In this document: positions 1-8,248 of the stretch, piece by piece
Layout of the letters: the number at the start of each line of letters is the position of its first letter
Numbering within the stretch: position 1 is the first letter of the stretch
Assembly: GCA_021775455.1 (NCBI GenBank)
Contig: JAJFHU010000047.1
Location: 1 to 64,000, forward strand
Source: Hyphomicrobiales bacterium
GTDB taxonomy: Bacteria; Pseudomonadota; Alphaproteobacteria; Rhizobiales; Rhizobiaceae
Length of the DNA stretch: 64,000 nt
Direction of reading: 5' to 3'
Position numbers and translations under genes: made by a program
The notes under the pieces: generated by a model
Seen by the model: the letters and a program-made list of their open reading frames with translations, nothing else
Told to the model about the DNA's origin: nothing
Database searches by the model: none

Positions 1-1
1 C

Positions 2-304
2 GGTGAAGTGTACAAATCGCTTACCTGGGATCGCGGTAAGGAGCTTGCAGACCACAAGCGCTTCACGCTGGCGACCGACATTGATGTCTACTTTTGTGAT
101 CCCCACAGCCCGTGGCAGCGCGGTTCGAACGAGAACACCAATCGCTTGCTCAGGCAATGCTCTCCAAAGGGAACCGACTTGTCCATCCACTCCCAGGCGC
201 ACCTCGACAGGATCGCAAGACAATTAAACGAACGGCCCAGAAAGACATTGCAATTTGAAACGCCAGCTGAAAAGTTCAACCAATGTGTTGCATCGACCGG
301 TTGA
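2..304 (+). CDS. IS30-family transposase, C-terminal part (cut by window edge)
   Basis: This is the C-terminal ~100 residues of a DDE transposase that would cut and join the ends of its insertion sequence. The frame is open to the window edge, so the N-terminal helix-turn-helix and first catalytic Asp lie outside. Visible are the second catalytic Asp in TWDRGKE and the catalytic Glu in [13 protein letters not shown], both typical of IS30. The usual aromatic pair after LLRQ (YFPKGTDLS in most copies) reads CSPKGTDLS here, which suggests some drift, but no stop or frameshift is seen in the visible part. The element's right end must lie just downstream of 304. I could not define its terminal inverted repeat because the left end is not in view. 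Confidence 0.88.
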   Translation, partial: GEVYKSLTWDRGKELADHKRFTLATDIDVYFCDPHSPWQRGSNENTNRLLRQCSPKGTDLSIHSQAHLDRIARQLNERPRKTLQFETPAEKFNQCVASTG

Positions 305-464
305 GATGGCAGCACAAAGCGGACGGCCACAAGGAGTCAGCGGCCAAAATTGGCATCATTCTTGCCTCCTGACGGCTGGCCCAGACAAACCCTATTTAAC
401 GCAATCAAAACTTGCATAGCGGAAAAGCGATCCCGCGAGAGCACAGTTTGAATTCATCAAACCG

Positions 465-570
465 CAATGCCTTCCCGCTAAATGTCAATCCAATCTCGCC
501 TAAATGCAAATCCATCCCACCAAACGACAATCTGATCCCACTTATACTGCAATCAATCCCACCAAATCAC
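465..570. repeat. Degenerate 21-bp tandem repeat, five units
   Basis: Five consecutive units each begin CAAT or CAAAT and share a core near ATCCCACCAAA. They lie at 465-485, 486-506, 507-527, 528-549 (22 bp) and 550-570. On the minus strand the units read approximately as TTTGGTGGGATTGATTG. The units differ from one another at several positions, so the array is old or under weak constraint. It sits about 160 bp beyond the transposase stop. Function is unknown. Confidence 0.75.
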
Positions 571-1031
571 ACAATTAAAGCGCGATCACAGCTCCAAAAC
601 AGCAGTTTTTGGTTGAACATTCTGCTTCAAACCCACGTCAAAATCGGCCTATATCATTGAATAATATAATAAAAATAAAATGGGGCTCAAATCTTTATCC
701 AGAGACCAGTTCGCCAAAGACTGCGTGCACAGCCAATAAAATCAATAGCTAGCCAAATTTTTACCTATAATAATTTCAGAACGCTTGCATTTTTGTGTGC
801 ACTCAATCGCAATTTGAGTTGAATTTGGCAGTTATCAAAGATGCTTTGTATCCAGATGGCATGTAAACTCAACATCGGTCCCCGGTCCACAAGAACCTGA
901 TTGGAGTTACCCGCAAACAGTTTCATTTAAGCTATTGTTCAGATTTAGACTGGAAACATCATACCGGGATTGCAAACCTCGAATTACGTCAAATATCGCC
1001 CATCAGTCTGTTTTTGTCATTCAGGGTTAGG

Positions 1032-1085
1032 CTGGATTGTGGTTGCACGCTGGCTAGCGCATTTCCATGGATTGCGTGCATCCAG
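1032..1085 (+). promoter_or_regulatory. Bulged 12-bp stem-loop upstream of upp
   Basis: CTGGA (1032-1036) pairs with TCCAG (1081-1085), and TGCACGC (1044-1050) pairs perfectly with GCGTGCA (1074-1080). A 7-nt bulge lies on the left arm and the loop is 23 nt. The structure ends 89 bp before the upp start. It could be a leader RNA structure, a protein-binding site or a relic of a mobile element. No run of T follows, so it is not an intrinsic terminator. Confidence 0.4.
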
Positions 1086-1174
1086 TATGGTTAGCGTACT
1101 CTACACTGTCAGTACATAAACAAAACCGCCGGATACTTCATAAATGAATCCGTGTTTTAAGTGAGGATAGGACA

Positions 1175-1807
1175 ATGGTCCAAAACGCAACGCTGGTGGA
1201 TCATCCACTGATACAACATAAACTTTCCCTGATGCGCGACGAGGAAACCCAGTCTGCCGTTTTCAGGCAATTGTTGCGCGAAATTTCAACCCTGCTCGTT
1301 TATGAAGTGTTATGGGATTTGCCCCTTAAAACCAAGAAAATCAAAACCCCGTTGGAAGAATTTGATGCTCCGGTCATTGCGGGCAAGAAGTTGGTTTTTG
1401 TTTCAATTCTGCGCGCGGGCAATGGCCTGCTTGATGGTATGCTGGATCTGGTACCCTTGGCAAAGGTTGGGCATATCGGTCTCTATCGCGACCCCCAAAC
1501 CCTGAAAGCCGTAGAATATTATCTGAAACTTCCGGAAGATATAGGCAAACGTCAGGTTATTGCCGTTGATCCGATGTTGGCAACTGCCAACTCTGCTTCT
1601 GCAGCCCTTACCCGGTTGAAGGAAGCGGGTGCAACCAACATTAAATTTGTATGTTTGCTATCTGCGCCAGAAGGGATCGAGGCTCTTTCAGGTGCTCATC
1701 CAGACGTACCGATTTATACTGCTGCTATTGATAGCCACCTCAATGACCATGGCTATATTGTCCCTGGATTGGGAGACGCAGGCGATCGCATGTACGGCAC
1801 AAAGTGA
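1175..1807 (+). CDS. upp: Uracil phosphoribosyltransferase
   Basis: Converts uracil and PRPP to UMP in cytoplasmic pyrimidine salvage. The 210 residues match the family length of about 208. The sequence runs through the characteristic [18 protein letters not shown] segment (binding loop), the PRPP loop [17 protein letters not shown], and the C-terminal uracil-binding segment [18 protein letters not shown]. The PRPP loop has TANS where many family members carry TGGS or TGNS. The acidic and small residues needed for phosphate contact remain, so activity is expected. The start ATG follows GAGGATAGGACA, a good ribosome-binding site. It stands alone, with the next gene convergent. No uraA-type uracil permease is next to it. 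Confidence 0.95.
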   Translation: MVQNATLVDHPLIQHKLSLMRDEETQSAVFRQLLREISTLLVYEVLWDLPLKTKKIKTPLEEFDAPVIAGKKLVFVSILRAGNGLLDGMLDLVPLAKVGHIGLYRDPQTLKAVEYYLKLPEDIGKRQVIAVDPMLATANSASAALTRLKEAGATNIKFVCLLSAPEGIEALSGAHPDVPIYTAAIDSHLNDHGYIVPGLGDAGDRMYGTK

Positions 1808-1956
1808 AGCAATCCCTAAGGCCAAAATATAACCTTTCAGTTAGATTGAAAATCTGCTTCAGGCAGTTAGTGGACGGTTATTTCAAGTTGATAGTTTCTA
1901 CTTTGCCTCCCAAGGTGTGGATGCAAAGTCCCCCAAGACTGCACACTCAGCCATGC

Positions 1957-2736
1957 CTACGATTCCTGCTTAATCAGGAATTCACGCACAACCGGAGCCA
2001 CCACGTCTGGTGCCTCTATCAAAATCGAATGTTTCAACTTGGGAAGAATTACCAGTTCTGAATTAAGCATTTGCTCATGGATAAACCGGTTGAGGCGTGG
2101 ATTACACCCACCATCGTTTTCGCCGGTCAAGACGAGCGACGGTTTTTCGATCTCGTGAAGCCATGGTCCCATTTCTGTATTGGCGTAAATTCTAAACACA
2201 TTGAGGAAGACATCCACAGGTGTGTCCACCACCTGCTTGATCCGCGCTTCGATTGCGTCTGGACACGCTGCAATAAATTCATCGGTATACCACCGCTCAA
2301 TCAATGTCTTTAGAACGGGCTCAATCCCTTTATCTTCCATTGCTTGAACAACAGCATTGACCTTTGCGCTATCATCCGCAGTTCTACCAGCCGCCGTACT
2401 GAGTAGTCCAAGAGACAATACCCGGTCTGGATATTTGCGAGCATATGCTGGGCCGATCATACCCCCAAGTGAATGGCCAATAACGTGTCCCCGCTCAATG
2501 CCCAGTTTTTCCCGAAGTGCCTCAAGATCCTCAACCAGCTCATCAAGACCAAAGGGCAAATCCGTGACCGTAGATTCCCCGTGCCCTCTTAGATCGTATC
2601 GAATGCAGGTAAAATGCGGCTCCAGGTCACTCAACAGTCCGTCCCATGTTGCCTTGCGCGAACCAATACCATGAACCATGAAAATTGCGGGGCCACTTCC
2701 CGACAGGGTGTAAGAGCAATCAATCGGGTTCACCAC
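1957..2736 (-). CDS. Alpha/beta hydrolase (third gene of LLM-tautomerase operon)
   Basis: A 259-residue alpha/beta-fold hydrolase of the kind that opens ring-cleavage products, enol-lactones or epoxides. Visible motifs are the oxyanion region FMVHGIGSRKATW (~19-31), RGHGES (~50-55), the nucleophile elbow GHSLGG with Ser89, the acid Asp in TGENDGG, and the His in LKHSILIE near the C-terminus. I chose the GTG at 2736 because it follows the tautomerase stop by one base and has GAGGTG nine bases upstream. A longer frame would start at 2799 inside the tautomerase gene. Its place after a tautomerase and a flavin-dependent enzyme suggests a carboxymuconolactone/enol-lactone type step, though the true substrate is unknown. 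Confidence 0.85.
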   Translation of the reverse strand: MVNPIDCSYTLSGSGPAIFMVHGIGSRKATWDGLLSDLEPHFTCIRYDLRGHGESTVTDLPFGLDELVEDLEALREKLGIERGHVIGHSLGGMIGPAYARKYPDRVLSLGLLSTAAGRTADDSAKVNAVVQAMEDKGIEPVLKTLIERWYTDEFIAACPDAIEARIKQVVDTPVDVFLNVFRIYANTEMGPWLHEIEKPSLVLTGENDGGCNPRLNRFIHEQMLNSELVILPKLKHSILIEAPDVVAPVVREFLIKQES

Positions 2737-2737
2737 A

Positions 2738-2932
2738 TTAACTCGCACCTCTGTCTGCAATGAGTGTGCCTCCAACCGGCCAGTCCCCTTTGCTGGCATC
2801 AGTAAATCTCACTCTTACACCCACAGGATTTCCACCTGCTGAATCAATGAATGCATCTGTCAATGCTTTTGTAATTTTTGCCTTTTGGGCGCGGTTACGC
2901 CCCACAAACATTTCAACCCTAATGATCGGCAT
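2738..2932 (-). CDS. 4-oxalocrotonate tautomerase-family protein
   Basis: A 64-residue protein beginning MPIIRVEMFVGR. The mature Pro1 is the general base in this family, and the length matches 4-OT subunits (~62 residues). The start at 2932 follows GGGGGAAACAG and puts Pro at position 2, whereas an upstream start at 2965 would bury it. The Arg-containing IIRVEM and GRNRAQKAKITKALTDAF helix fit the family, and the C-terminus VGGTLIADRG is a variant of the usual GG-hairpin. Such enzymes shift enol/keto double bonds, assembling as hexamers. It lies 29 bp after the LLM enzyme and 1 bp before the hydrolase, so the three are surely co-transcribed. Confidence 0.88.
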   Translation of the reverse strand: MPIIRVEMFVGRNRAQKAKITKALTDAFIDSAGGNPVGVRVRFTDASKGDWPVGGTLIADRGAS

Positions 2933-2961
2933 TCTGTTTCCCCCGTTTTCACCAAAATCTA

Positions 2962-4002
2962 TCAAGCTGGTTCCAGCGCTTCAGAAGTTGAAAAATGAGG
3001 CGTCACTTCTTCTGCAAAACACTGGATAGCCTCAAGTGTTTCCGCCTGGGTTGCGCCAAAATTCACGTTCAAGATTACCCGGTCTATGCCCAATTCGGCA
3101 TACAAACCAAGTTTGTCAATCATTTCTTGCGGCTCACAAATGAGAAGTCCTTCGCCCAATTCTTCTGCAGTTTGATTGCGTGGCAAGGGTTTGATCATTC
3201 CATTTTCCACCAAACCAGGCCCGGTAAACACATTATCGAACCGGCTGTAATAGTCATCTGCCTGTAAAATTTTCCGTCTCTTGTCAGCTGCACTTTTCGC
3301 AACAAACCCAACGCGCGAAAGAGACAATGTAAGGTGTTTACCACCAGCACCCAATTCTGCCTTGCCTCGATTAAATGCTTCCACCTGGTCGATCATGTGT
3401 TGTTGATCGCCTGAAAGCGGTGTCGTTTGAATATGAAACCCGCGCTTTGTACAGTGATAAATGGCTTCTGGTACCAACACCGCCATCATGAGCGGTGGAC
3501 CCTTTCCATTCATGGGCCGGGGCATGATTGTAAGCGGATCAAATTTGTAAAATTTCCCGTCCCAGGAAACTTCTTCATTGGCAAGTAGCGCCATCAGGAC
3601 ATCAAGGGATTCATCGAATTTCTCACGCGTCTCCTCAATGGGAATGCCCATTCGACCTGTTTCAAAGGCATAAGCACCCCGACCCACGCCCAGCATCAAC
3701 CGGCCATCCGTCAACATATCGGTAACAATGACTTCACCAGCGTAGGTCCGCATGTCATGAAGAGGAAGTACGACCACGGCGGTCATAATCTTTATTTCAT
3801 TGGTTACACCGGCAATCTTGACCGCCATCTGAAGTGGCGCTGGCTGCATCAGGATATTGATCAGATGGTGTTCTGTCAGGCAAACGGATTCATAACCCAT
3901 CTGATCTGCCAGTACTGCCTGCTCAACCATGTCCTTATAGAGTTGGTGGCCACCGTAGGTCTTGTCTGGAAAATAGGATGACAATTGAATACTGAAATCC
4001 AA
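2962..4002 (-). CDS. LLM-class flavin-dependent oxidoreductase (luciferase-like)
   Basis: A 346-residue TIM-barrel enzyme that uses reduced flavin and oxygen to oxidise an unknown substrate. Family signatures include GYESVCLTEHHL (~40-51), MTAVVVLPLHDMRTYAGEV, LMLGVGRGAYAFE (flavin-site glycine-rich turn) and the later IQTTPLSG and EPQEMIDKLG segments. I prefer the TTG at 4002 because GAGGAGGT lies 8 bases upstream. The longest frame begins at another TTG (4038) with no ribosome-binding site. First gene of a three-gene operon with a tautomerase and a hydrolase, divergent from a LysR regulator. That layout suggests an inducible ring- or chain-cleavage pathway. Confidence 0.88.
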   Translation of the reverse strand: MDFSIQLSSYFPDKTYGGHQLYKDMVEQAVLADQMGYESVCLTEHHLINILMQPAPLQMAVKIAGVTNEIKIMTAVVVLPLHDMRTYAGEVIVTDMLTDGRLMLGVGRGAYAFETGRMGIPIEETREKFDESLDVLMALLANEEVSWDGKFYKFDPLTIMPRPMNGKGPPLMMAVLVPEAIYHCTKRGFHIQTTPLSGDQQHMIDQVEAFNRGKAELGAGGKHLTLSLSRVGFVAKSAADKRRKILQADDYYSRFDNVFTGPGLVENGMIKPLPRNQTAEELGEGLLICEPQEMIDKLGLYAELGIDRVILNVNFGATQAETLEAIQCFAEEVTPHFSTSEALEPA

Positions 4003-4069
4003 CTCGAATACCTCCTCATTAGACTTACTAATTTCCAATTATGGCTGCAAAAAATATATTTGAAAAACG

Positions 4070-4090
4070 AATTATTTTGCTAAGTTAATT
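4070..4090. promoter_or_regulatory. Candidate LysR-type operator between divergent genes
   Basis: AATTA, eleven bases, then TAATT forms a perfect interrupted dyad in the 110-bp gap between the LLM-tautomerase-hydrolase operon and the LysR-family gene. LysR regulators typically bind a T-N11-A dyad in exactly this position. The region is AT-rich, so a chance dyad is possible. Confidence 0.35.
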
Positions 4091-4112
4091 TGAATTTACC
4101 AAATTATGGAAT

Positions 4113-4958
4113 GTGTCCTTGAACTTGCAAATGTTGCAAACCTTTCTCGCTATCCGGGAAACAGGAAATTTGATCCGGGCAGCCGATCGGCTCAACGTTA
4201 CACAATCCACAGTTACCGCCCGGCTAAAATCGCTGGAAGAGATCTTGGGTCAGCAATTGTTCATCCGGAAAAAATCCGGAGCGGAACTTACATCGGCTGG
4301 TTTCAAGTTCGAGCGCTACGCCCGACTGATGAGTAACCTGTGGCGTCAGGCGCGGGAAGAAGTCTCCCTGCCAAAGAATATCGATACCATCTGCAACATT
4401 GGTTGCCAGTTCGACCTTTGGAACAATCTGGGTCGTGAACTGGTCAGTGAGATTCGAACCACTCATCCTCATACTGCGCTATCAATTTGGCCTGGGGAAC
4501 AGACGGATATTGATCGCTGGCTAAGTACAGGCCTTGTAGATGCTGCTTTGTGTCATGCACCCAAAATGCAGGAAGGTTTGACAATCGAAGCGCTAAGTCC
4601 AGATGAATTGATATTGGTTTCCACAGAGAAGCATGAATTGATGCGATCAGATCCCGATTACATTTACGTAGACGCCGGCGAAGAATTTCGTATACAGCAT
4701 GCTGCTGAATTCGCAGACGGAGAAACTTCATCTGTAGTGTTTGGAAGCTCCGATTGGGCACTCGAATATCTACTGAAAGTTGGTGGTTCGGCATATCTTC
4801 CACAACGTCTGGCTAAAGACCTTGTCAAAAACAGCCAGCTGCATACAGTTCCCGGCGCCAGACGATTTAACCGCTCTATCTTTTTGGTTACTAATAATGA
4901 AGCAGCATCAAATTGGCCGTGGCTTACAGAACTTGTGCAAAAATATGCTTCAAATTGA
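4113..4958 (+). CDS. LysR-family transcriptional regulator
   Basis: A 281-residue DNA-binding regulator. The winged helix-turn-helix occupies about residues 5-65, with RAADRLNVTQSTVTARLKSL as the recognition region and the usual LGQQLFIRKKSG wing. The remainder is a periplasmic-binding-like effector domain. The GTG start gives the standard N-terminus (xLxLQMLQTFLAIRETGN). It is divergent from the LLM-tautomerase-hydrolase operon, so it most likely controls that operon and itself. The effector is unknown. The effector domain is rather short and its C-terminal part departs from the best-known catabolic LysR proteins. Confidence 0.9.
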   Translation: MSLNLQMLQTFLAIRETGNLIRAADRLNVTQSTVTARLKSLEEILGQQLFIRKKSGAELTSAGFKFERYARLMSNLWRQAREEVSLPKNIDTICNIGCQFDLWNNLGRELVSEIRTTHPHTALSIWPGEQTDIDRWLSTGLVDAALCHAPKMQEGLTIEALSPDELILVSTEKHELMRSDPDYIYVDAGEEFRIQHAAEFADGETSSVVFGSSDWALEYLLKVGGSAYLPQRLAKDLVKNSQLHTVPGARRFNRSIFLVTNNEAASNWPWLTELVQKYASN

Positions 4959-5041
4959 TTGCTTGGGGCTCTAATAAACATCTTGAAGTTTTATTATTTA
5001 TATATATAAATAAAATTAGTAAATTTTCATTGAGGAAAAAC

Positions 5042-7093
5042 ATGGCTATCGAATCGAGTTCCTTGTCAAATCACAAAAACCTGCAATCAACAGCTGACAG
5101 GCGAAATTCGAGTCAGGGGTCAGCTTTTACTCGCAGGCTTTCAGATTCTAGAACGAATAATGTGCAAAGCAACACTGATAATTATGTCTACACACCTCAC
5201 AAAAATCTGCATCTGATAAGAGTGACGGACCATAATAATCGGAAAAAGATTGTTGTAACATCAAGCGCAACAGCATTTCAGGCATACAAAGGTAACGATG
5301 TAAATTATCGACCGCTGTCTAACGCGCACTATCAAAGACTGCTGAATTCTGGCCAAATTGTTACTTCTGGCAACCATAACAATTCGATGAATATAAATGT
5401 TTCATCTGGCAAAGTTGCAATCAAATCAGCAAAATTTGATCGGCTGAGCGCAAATCTTAATTTGAAGGGATCAGCAAACACGAACCTTGAAGTAAAGGCT
5501 GATAACTCAAACATGAATGTAAGTTATCAGGGCACAAGCAGTCAGGACGATGTAATCATTAATACCAGGGGAAGAGTGGAGGTTAATTCGGGAGACGGAA
5601 ATGACAATGTTTCCGTAAATAATGCCGCTGTTGCAAAGATCGACAGCGGAAATGGCCTGAACACAATTTCAGCTAACAATATTGGATCCGTTGACGTAAA
5701 GAGCGGCAAGAATTCAGATACGATCAAAGTTAGCGGTGCGGCCCGCACAAAAATTGATAGTGGTGCGGGTGATGATTCAATTTTGGCCACCAACATTGAT
5801 AGATTGAATATCGAAAGCGGCAATGGCGCAGATAAAATAACCGCAAGCCAATTTAACAACGCCGATATTAAAACTGGAGAAGGTAATGACACAGTCAGAG
5901 CCACATTTGGTAACAACGCAATAATTGAAACTCGAAACGGCAACGACACCATTACGGCTATCGATTTGGAAACAGCACCCTCAATCAAGTCTGGTGACGG
6001 TAACGACTATATAAGAACCGGTAGGCACAACGATGTTATCGATGCAGGCAATGGACACGATATTGTCTACAGCGGCGGTGGAAACGATGTAGTGCACGGC
6101 AAAGAAGGTGATGATTATATCGATGGTGGAAGCGGAAATGATCGTCTGCTTGGCGGAAATGGAAAAGATGTGATTTCTGGTGGTTATGGTGATGATAACA
6201 TTCACGGCGGCAACCAGGGCGATGTACTAATTGCTGGTCCCGGAAATGATCAATTAAAAGGTGGCAATGGCGCGGACAAGGCTTATGCACAGATTGATGA
6301 TACTGTCCAAAATGATGTTGAAACCACAGTAAATTCCAATATATCAGATAAATTCAATATCCAGAAAGATCTTTCACGTATCTTGATCTATGGCCCTCCC
6401 GGTTTTGAGGAGCGGATTAGCGATGATCTTGTTACTCTGCGATCGGTTCCAAGAACTGCAGAAGGACTTTCATTGATTCAAAATGCTACAAGTTCAAACG
6501 GCACCAAACATCCAGTTACCATAGTTTCCGGTGATCCATACAGGCAAAGGGACGCGAGAGCTGAAGTTGATTTTTCGGCAATCAACCATCAAACCAGAAA
6601 TCCGGAAGGAGCAGCCGAGACATTGCATCGAAATTCACAACTCAGGGATTCGAACGGGGATGGAATCGGGGATACACAAAACGCCGGAGCACCAGCTGTC
6701 GTTTTTTACAATCCGGATGCCAATTACTCAGATGGCACTGATCGACCAATTTCGTCACCGTCAATTCTGTATCATGAGTTGGCTCACGCGTATGACATCG
6801 TAAAGGGTGAGAATGACGATTCTGCATATTCCGGCCCCGACAGACCAGACAACCTTGATTTGTTTGATAGAGAGTCTGGAGAATACAAAAAACTTCCAAA
6901 TTCAGAACGCGATGCGGTTGGACTTCAATCAGTTCGTCCCAACAAATCTACCAATTCACTGCATCCTAAAGCTCTGACTGAGAACGTGGTTCATAAAGCC
7001 TTGGGATATCCAAAAAGAAATTCCTACATAAGTCAAAACAGTAATTTTGAATCTTGGGAAATCAGAAGCGATCCAACAAAAAAAACAAGCTGA
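5042..7093 (+). CDS. Beta-roll (RTX-like) protein with C-terminal M91/NleD-like zinc peptidase domain
   Basis: A 683-residue protein with three parts: a Ser/Asn-rich N-terminus (1-178), a long parallel beta-roll (179-~410) and a C-terminal peptidase-like domain. The roll starts with 19-residue units (xIxSGxGxDxI) and ends with classical Ca-binding nonapeptides such as GGSGNDRLL and GGYGDDNIH. The C-terminal domain has the zincin motif HELAH at 578-582 followed by AYD, then GLQSVRPNKSTN and LTENVVHKALGYPKRNSY. In that last segment Glu647 is a plausible third zinc ligand. This pattern matches peptidase family M91, known from type III effectors such as NleD. The ATG at 5042 follows GAGG. There is no Sec signal. 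Type I export is plausible, but the RTX block is not C-terminal as in ordinary type I substrates. Confidence 0.82.
   Translation: MAIESSSLSNHKNLQSTADRRNSSQGSAFTRRLSDSRTNNVQSNTDNYVYTPHKNLHLIRVTDHNNRKKIVVTSSATAFQAYKGNDVNYRPLSNAHYQRLLNSGQIVTSGNHNNSMNINVSSGKVAIKSAKFDRLSANLNLKGSANTNLEVKADNSNMNVSYQGTSSQDDVIINTRGRVEVNSGDGNDNVSVNNAAVAKIDSGNGLNTISANNIGSVDVKSGKNSDTIKVSGAARTKIDSGAGDDSILATNIDRLNIESGNGADKITASQFNNADIKTGEGNDTVRATFGNNAIIETRNGNDTITAIDLETAPSIKSGDGNDYIRTGRHNDVIDAGNGHDIVYSGGGNDVVHGKEGDDYIDGGSGNDRLLGGNGKDVISGGYGDDNIHGGNQGDVLIAGPGNDQLKGGNGADKAYAQIDDTVQNDVETTVNSNISDKFNIQKDLSRILIYGPPGFEERISDDLVTLRSVPRTAEGLSLIQNATSSNGTKHPVTIVSGDPYRQRDARAEVDFSAINHQTRNPEGAAETLHRNSQLRDSNGDGIGDTQNAGAPAVVFYNPDANYSDGTDRPISSPSILYHELAHAYDIVKGENDDSAYSGPDRPDNLDLFDRESGEYKKLPNSERDAVGLQSVRPNKSTNSLHPKALTENVVHKALGYPKRNSYISQNSNFESWEIRSDPTKKTS
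5576..5980 (+). repeat. In-frame 19-residue (57-bp) beta-roll repeats
   Basis: Six consecutive units of exactly 19 residues (residues 179-292), then one of 21 (293-313). Each has a core like IDSGNGxDxIxA and diverges strongly at other sites. The DNA copies are diverged too, so this is an old protein repeat and not a recent DNA duplication. It precedes canonical nine-residue RTX repeats and probably extends the same solenoid with one full two-strand turn per unit. Confidence 0.8.
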
Positions 7094-7216
7094 TTGCAAA
7101 TAAGAGTGATTTCAACAATTAAGTTGCAGATTGAAATTGTCGGGTAATTGAAAATTGATGCTGTTGCAATTTTCCAATAGGATGCGGATTCACAATTGAT
7201 CAACAAGAATTTACAA

Positions 7217-7867
7217 ATGAGCACATTTCCAGCAAGACTTATTGAAGGCTATCAAAATTTCCGTGCTGATCGGTTAGCCCATGAGCGGGAGCGTTACCAG
7301 AGGCTTGCCGAAGAAGGCCAGACACCCGATGTCATGGTGATCGCTTGTTGCGATTCTCGTGCAGCACCGGAAATGATTTTCAATGCGCTTCCTGGCGAGA
7401 TGTTTGTAATGCGAAACGTGGCAAATCTTGCGCCGCCCTACAATCCTGATGGGGCATTTCATGCCACATCAGCCGCACTCGAGTTTGCTGTACAAAGTCT
7501 CAAAGTCAAACAAATTGTAGTCTTGGGCCATGGCCGCTGTGGTGGCATCAAGGCCGCATTGGATCCCGTCTCAGAACCCCTTTCGCCAGGCGATTTCATC
7601 GGAAAGTGGATGGAGATGCTGGGTCCAGCCGCAGAAATTGTCGCAAAGAATGAATTGATGACCGTGTCAGAACGCCAAACAGCCCTGGAACATATTTCCA
7701 TACGTCACTCGATAGAGAACCTCAGAACATTCCCCTGTGTTTCAATTTTGGAAAGCAAAGGCCGCTTGAATCTTCACGGTGCCTGGTTTGATATTTCTCT
7801 GGGTGAATTGTGGACCATGAATCCGGAAAGCGGGGATTTTCAGCGCGCACCATTTGAAGTGAGCTAA
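7217..7867 (+). CDS. Beta-carbonic anhydrase
   Basis: Interconverts CO2 and bicarbonate in the cytoplasm. The 216 residues carry the beta-class zinc site: Cys45 with Asp46 and Arg48 in CCDSR, and His/Cys in VLGHGRCGG. The N-terminus MSTFPARLIEGYQNFR is the standard one for the alphaproteobacterial clade. This is why I start at ATG 7217 and not at the upstream TTG 7196. HSIENLRTFPCV and LHGAWFDI near the C-terminus complete the family pattern. It stands alone, and its end overlaps the stop of the decayed MerR gene on the other strand by 4 bp. Confidence 0.94.
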   Translation: MSTFPARLIEGYQNFRADRLAHERERYQRLAEEGQTPDVMVIACCDSRAAPEMIFNALPGEMFVMRNVANLAPPYNPDGAFHATSAALEFAVQSLKVKQIVVLGHGRCGGIKAALDPVSEPLSPGDFIGKWMEMLGPAAEIVAKNELMTVSERQTALEHISIRHSIENLRTFPCVSILESKGRLNLHGAWFDISLGELWTMNPESGDFQRAPFEVS

Positions 7868-8166
7868 GAAGAAAATGACTTGATGATCGGACAATCCGGT
7901 CTTGAATCACTTTTGCAACTATCCGCTAGATGGGCCAGTTCATCGTGAAGGGATTGCAGTTCAATCATTTTACGTTCGTTTTCATAAATCTTCTGCATGG
8001 CGGTTTCTATCACCTGCCTGCTTTCTCGATTGCGGTCCTCATACAAATCCAACAACTCCCTGCACTCATCAACATAAAACCCAAATGTTCTCGCCCGCTT
8101 TACAAATATCAGCTTTCTAATTGCTGCATCATCATATTGGCGATTGAAAGCGCTTGGAAAAGCCTG
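7864..8166 (-). pseudogene. Remnant of a CueR/HmrR-type MerR regulator
   Basis: The frame is open from an internal stop at 8167-8169 to the natural end. It reads a MerR C-terminal half: YDDAAIRKL, the VKRARTFGF helix, LLDLYEDRNRES (dimer helix) and the copper loop CKSDSRPDC, a Cys-x7-Cys as in Cu(I)-sensing CueR. The N-terminal helix-turn-helix is missing. Just upstream another frame reads KSGDRLF, the piece expected immediately before YDDAA, so at least one frameshift separates the parts. No start codon with a ribosome-binding site precedes the frame. Without its DNA-binding domain the product cannot act as a regulator. No copper ATPase gene is nearby. Confidence 0.72.
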
Positions 8167-8248
8167 TCACCAGATTTGACTTTAAACCATATCGACAATT
8201 CAATCCTGACCTTGTAGCGTTCAAAAAAAGTGAAAACGAAGAAGACTA

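Larger units (their letters stand above)
305..1174. other. 870-bp intergenic region, IS30 end to upp
   Basis: No convincing gene is present. The only sizeable open frame (412-660, +) is low-complexity and follows a tandem repeat, so I treat it as spurious. The region must contain the right end of the IS30 element, five degenerate 21-bp repeats (465-570), an AT-rich tract around 655-690 and a bulged stem-loop at 1032-1085. The upp promoter should lie in the last ~150 bp, but no clean -35/-10 pair stands out. Confidence 0.6.

Noticed and set aside
412..660. 82-residue open frame over the 21-bp repeat array
   Set aside because: It only reads the repeats as a 7-residue low-complexity pattern, has no ribosome-binding site and no recognisable domain.
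1025..1097. Possible attC-like recombination site (two GTTAG boxes flanking a hairpin)
   Set aside because: Both boxes point the same way, while attC ends must be inverted (RYYYAAC and GTTRRRY). No integrase or cassette array is present.
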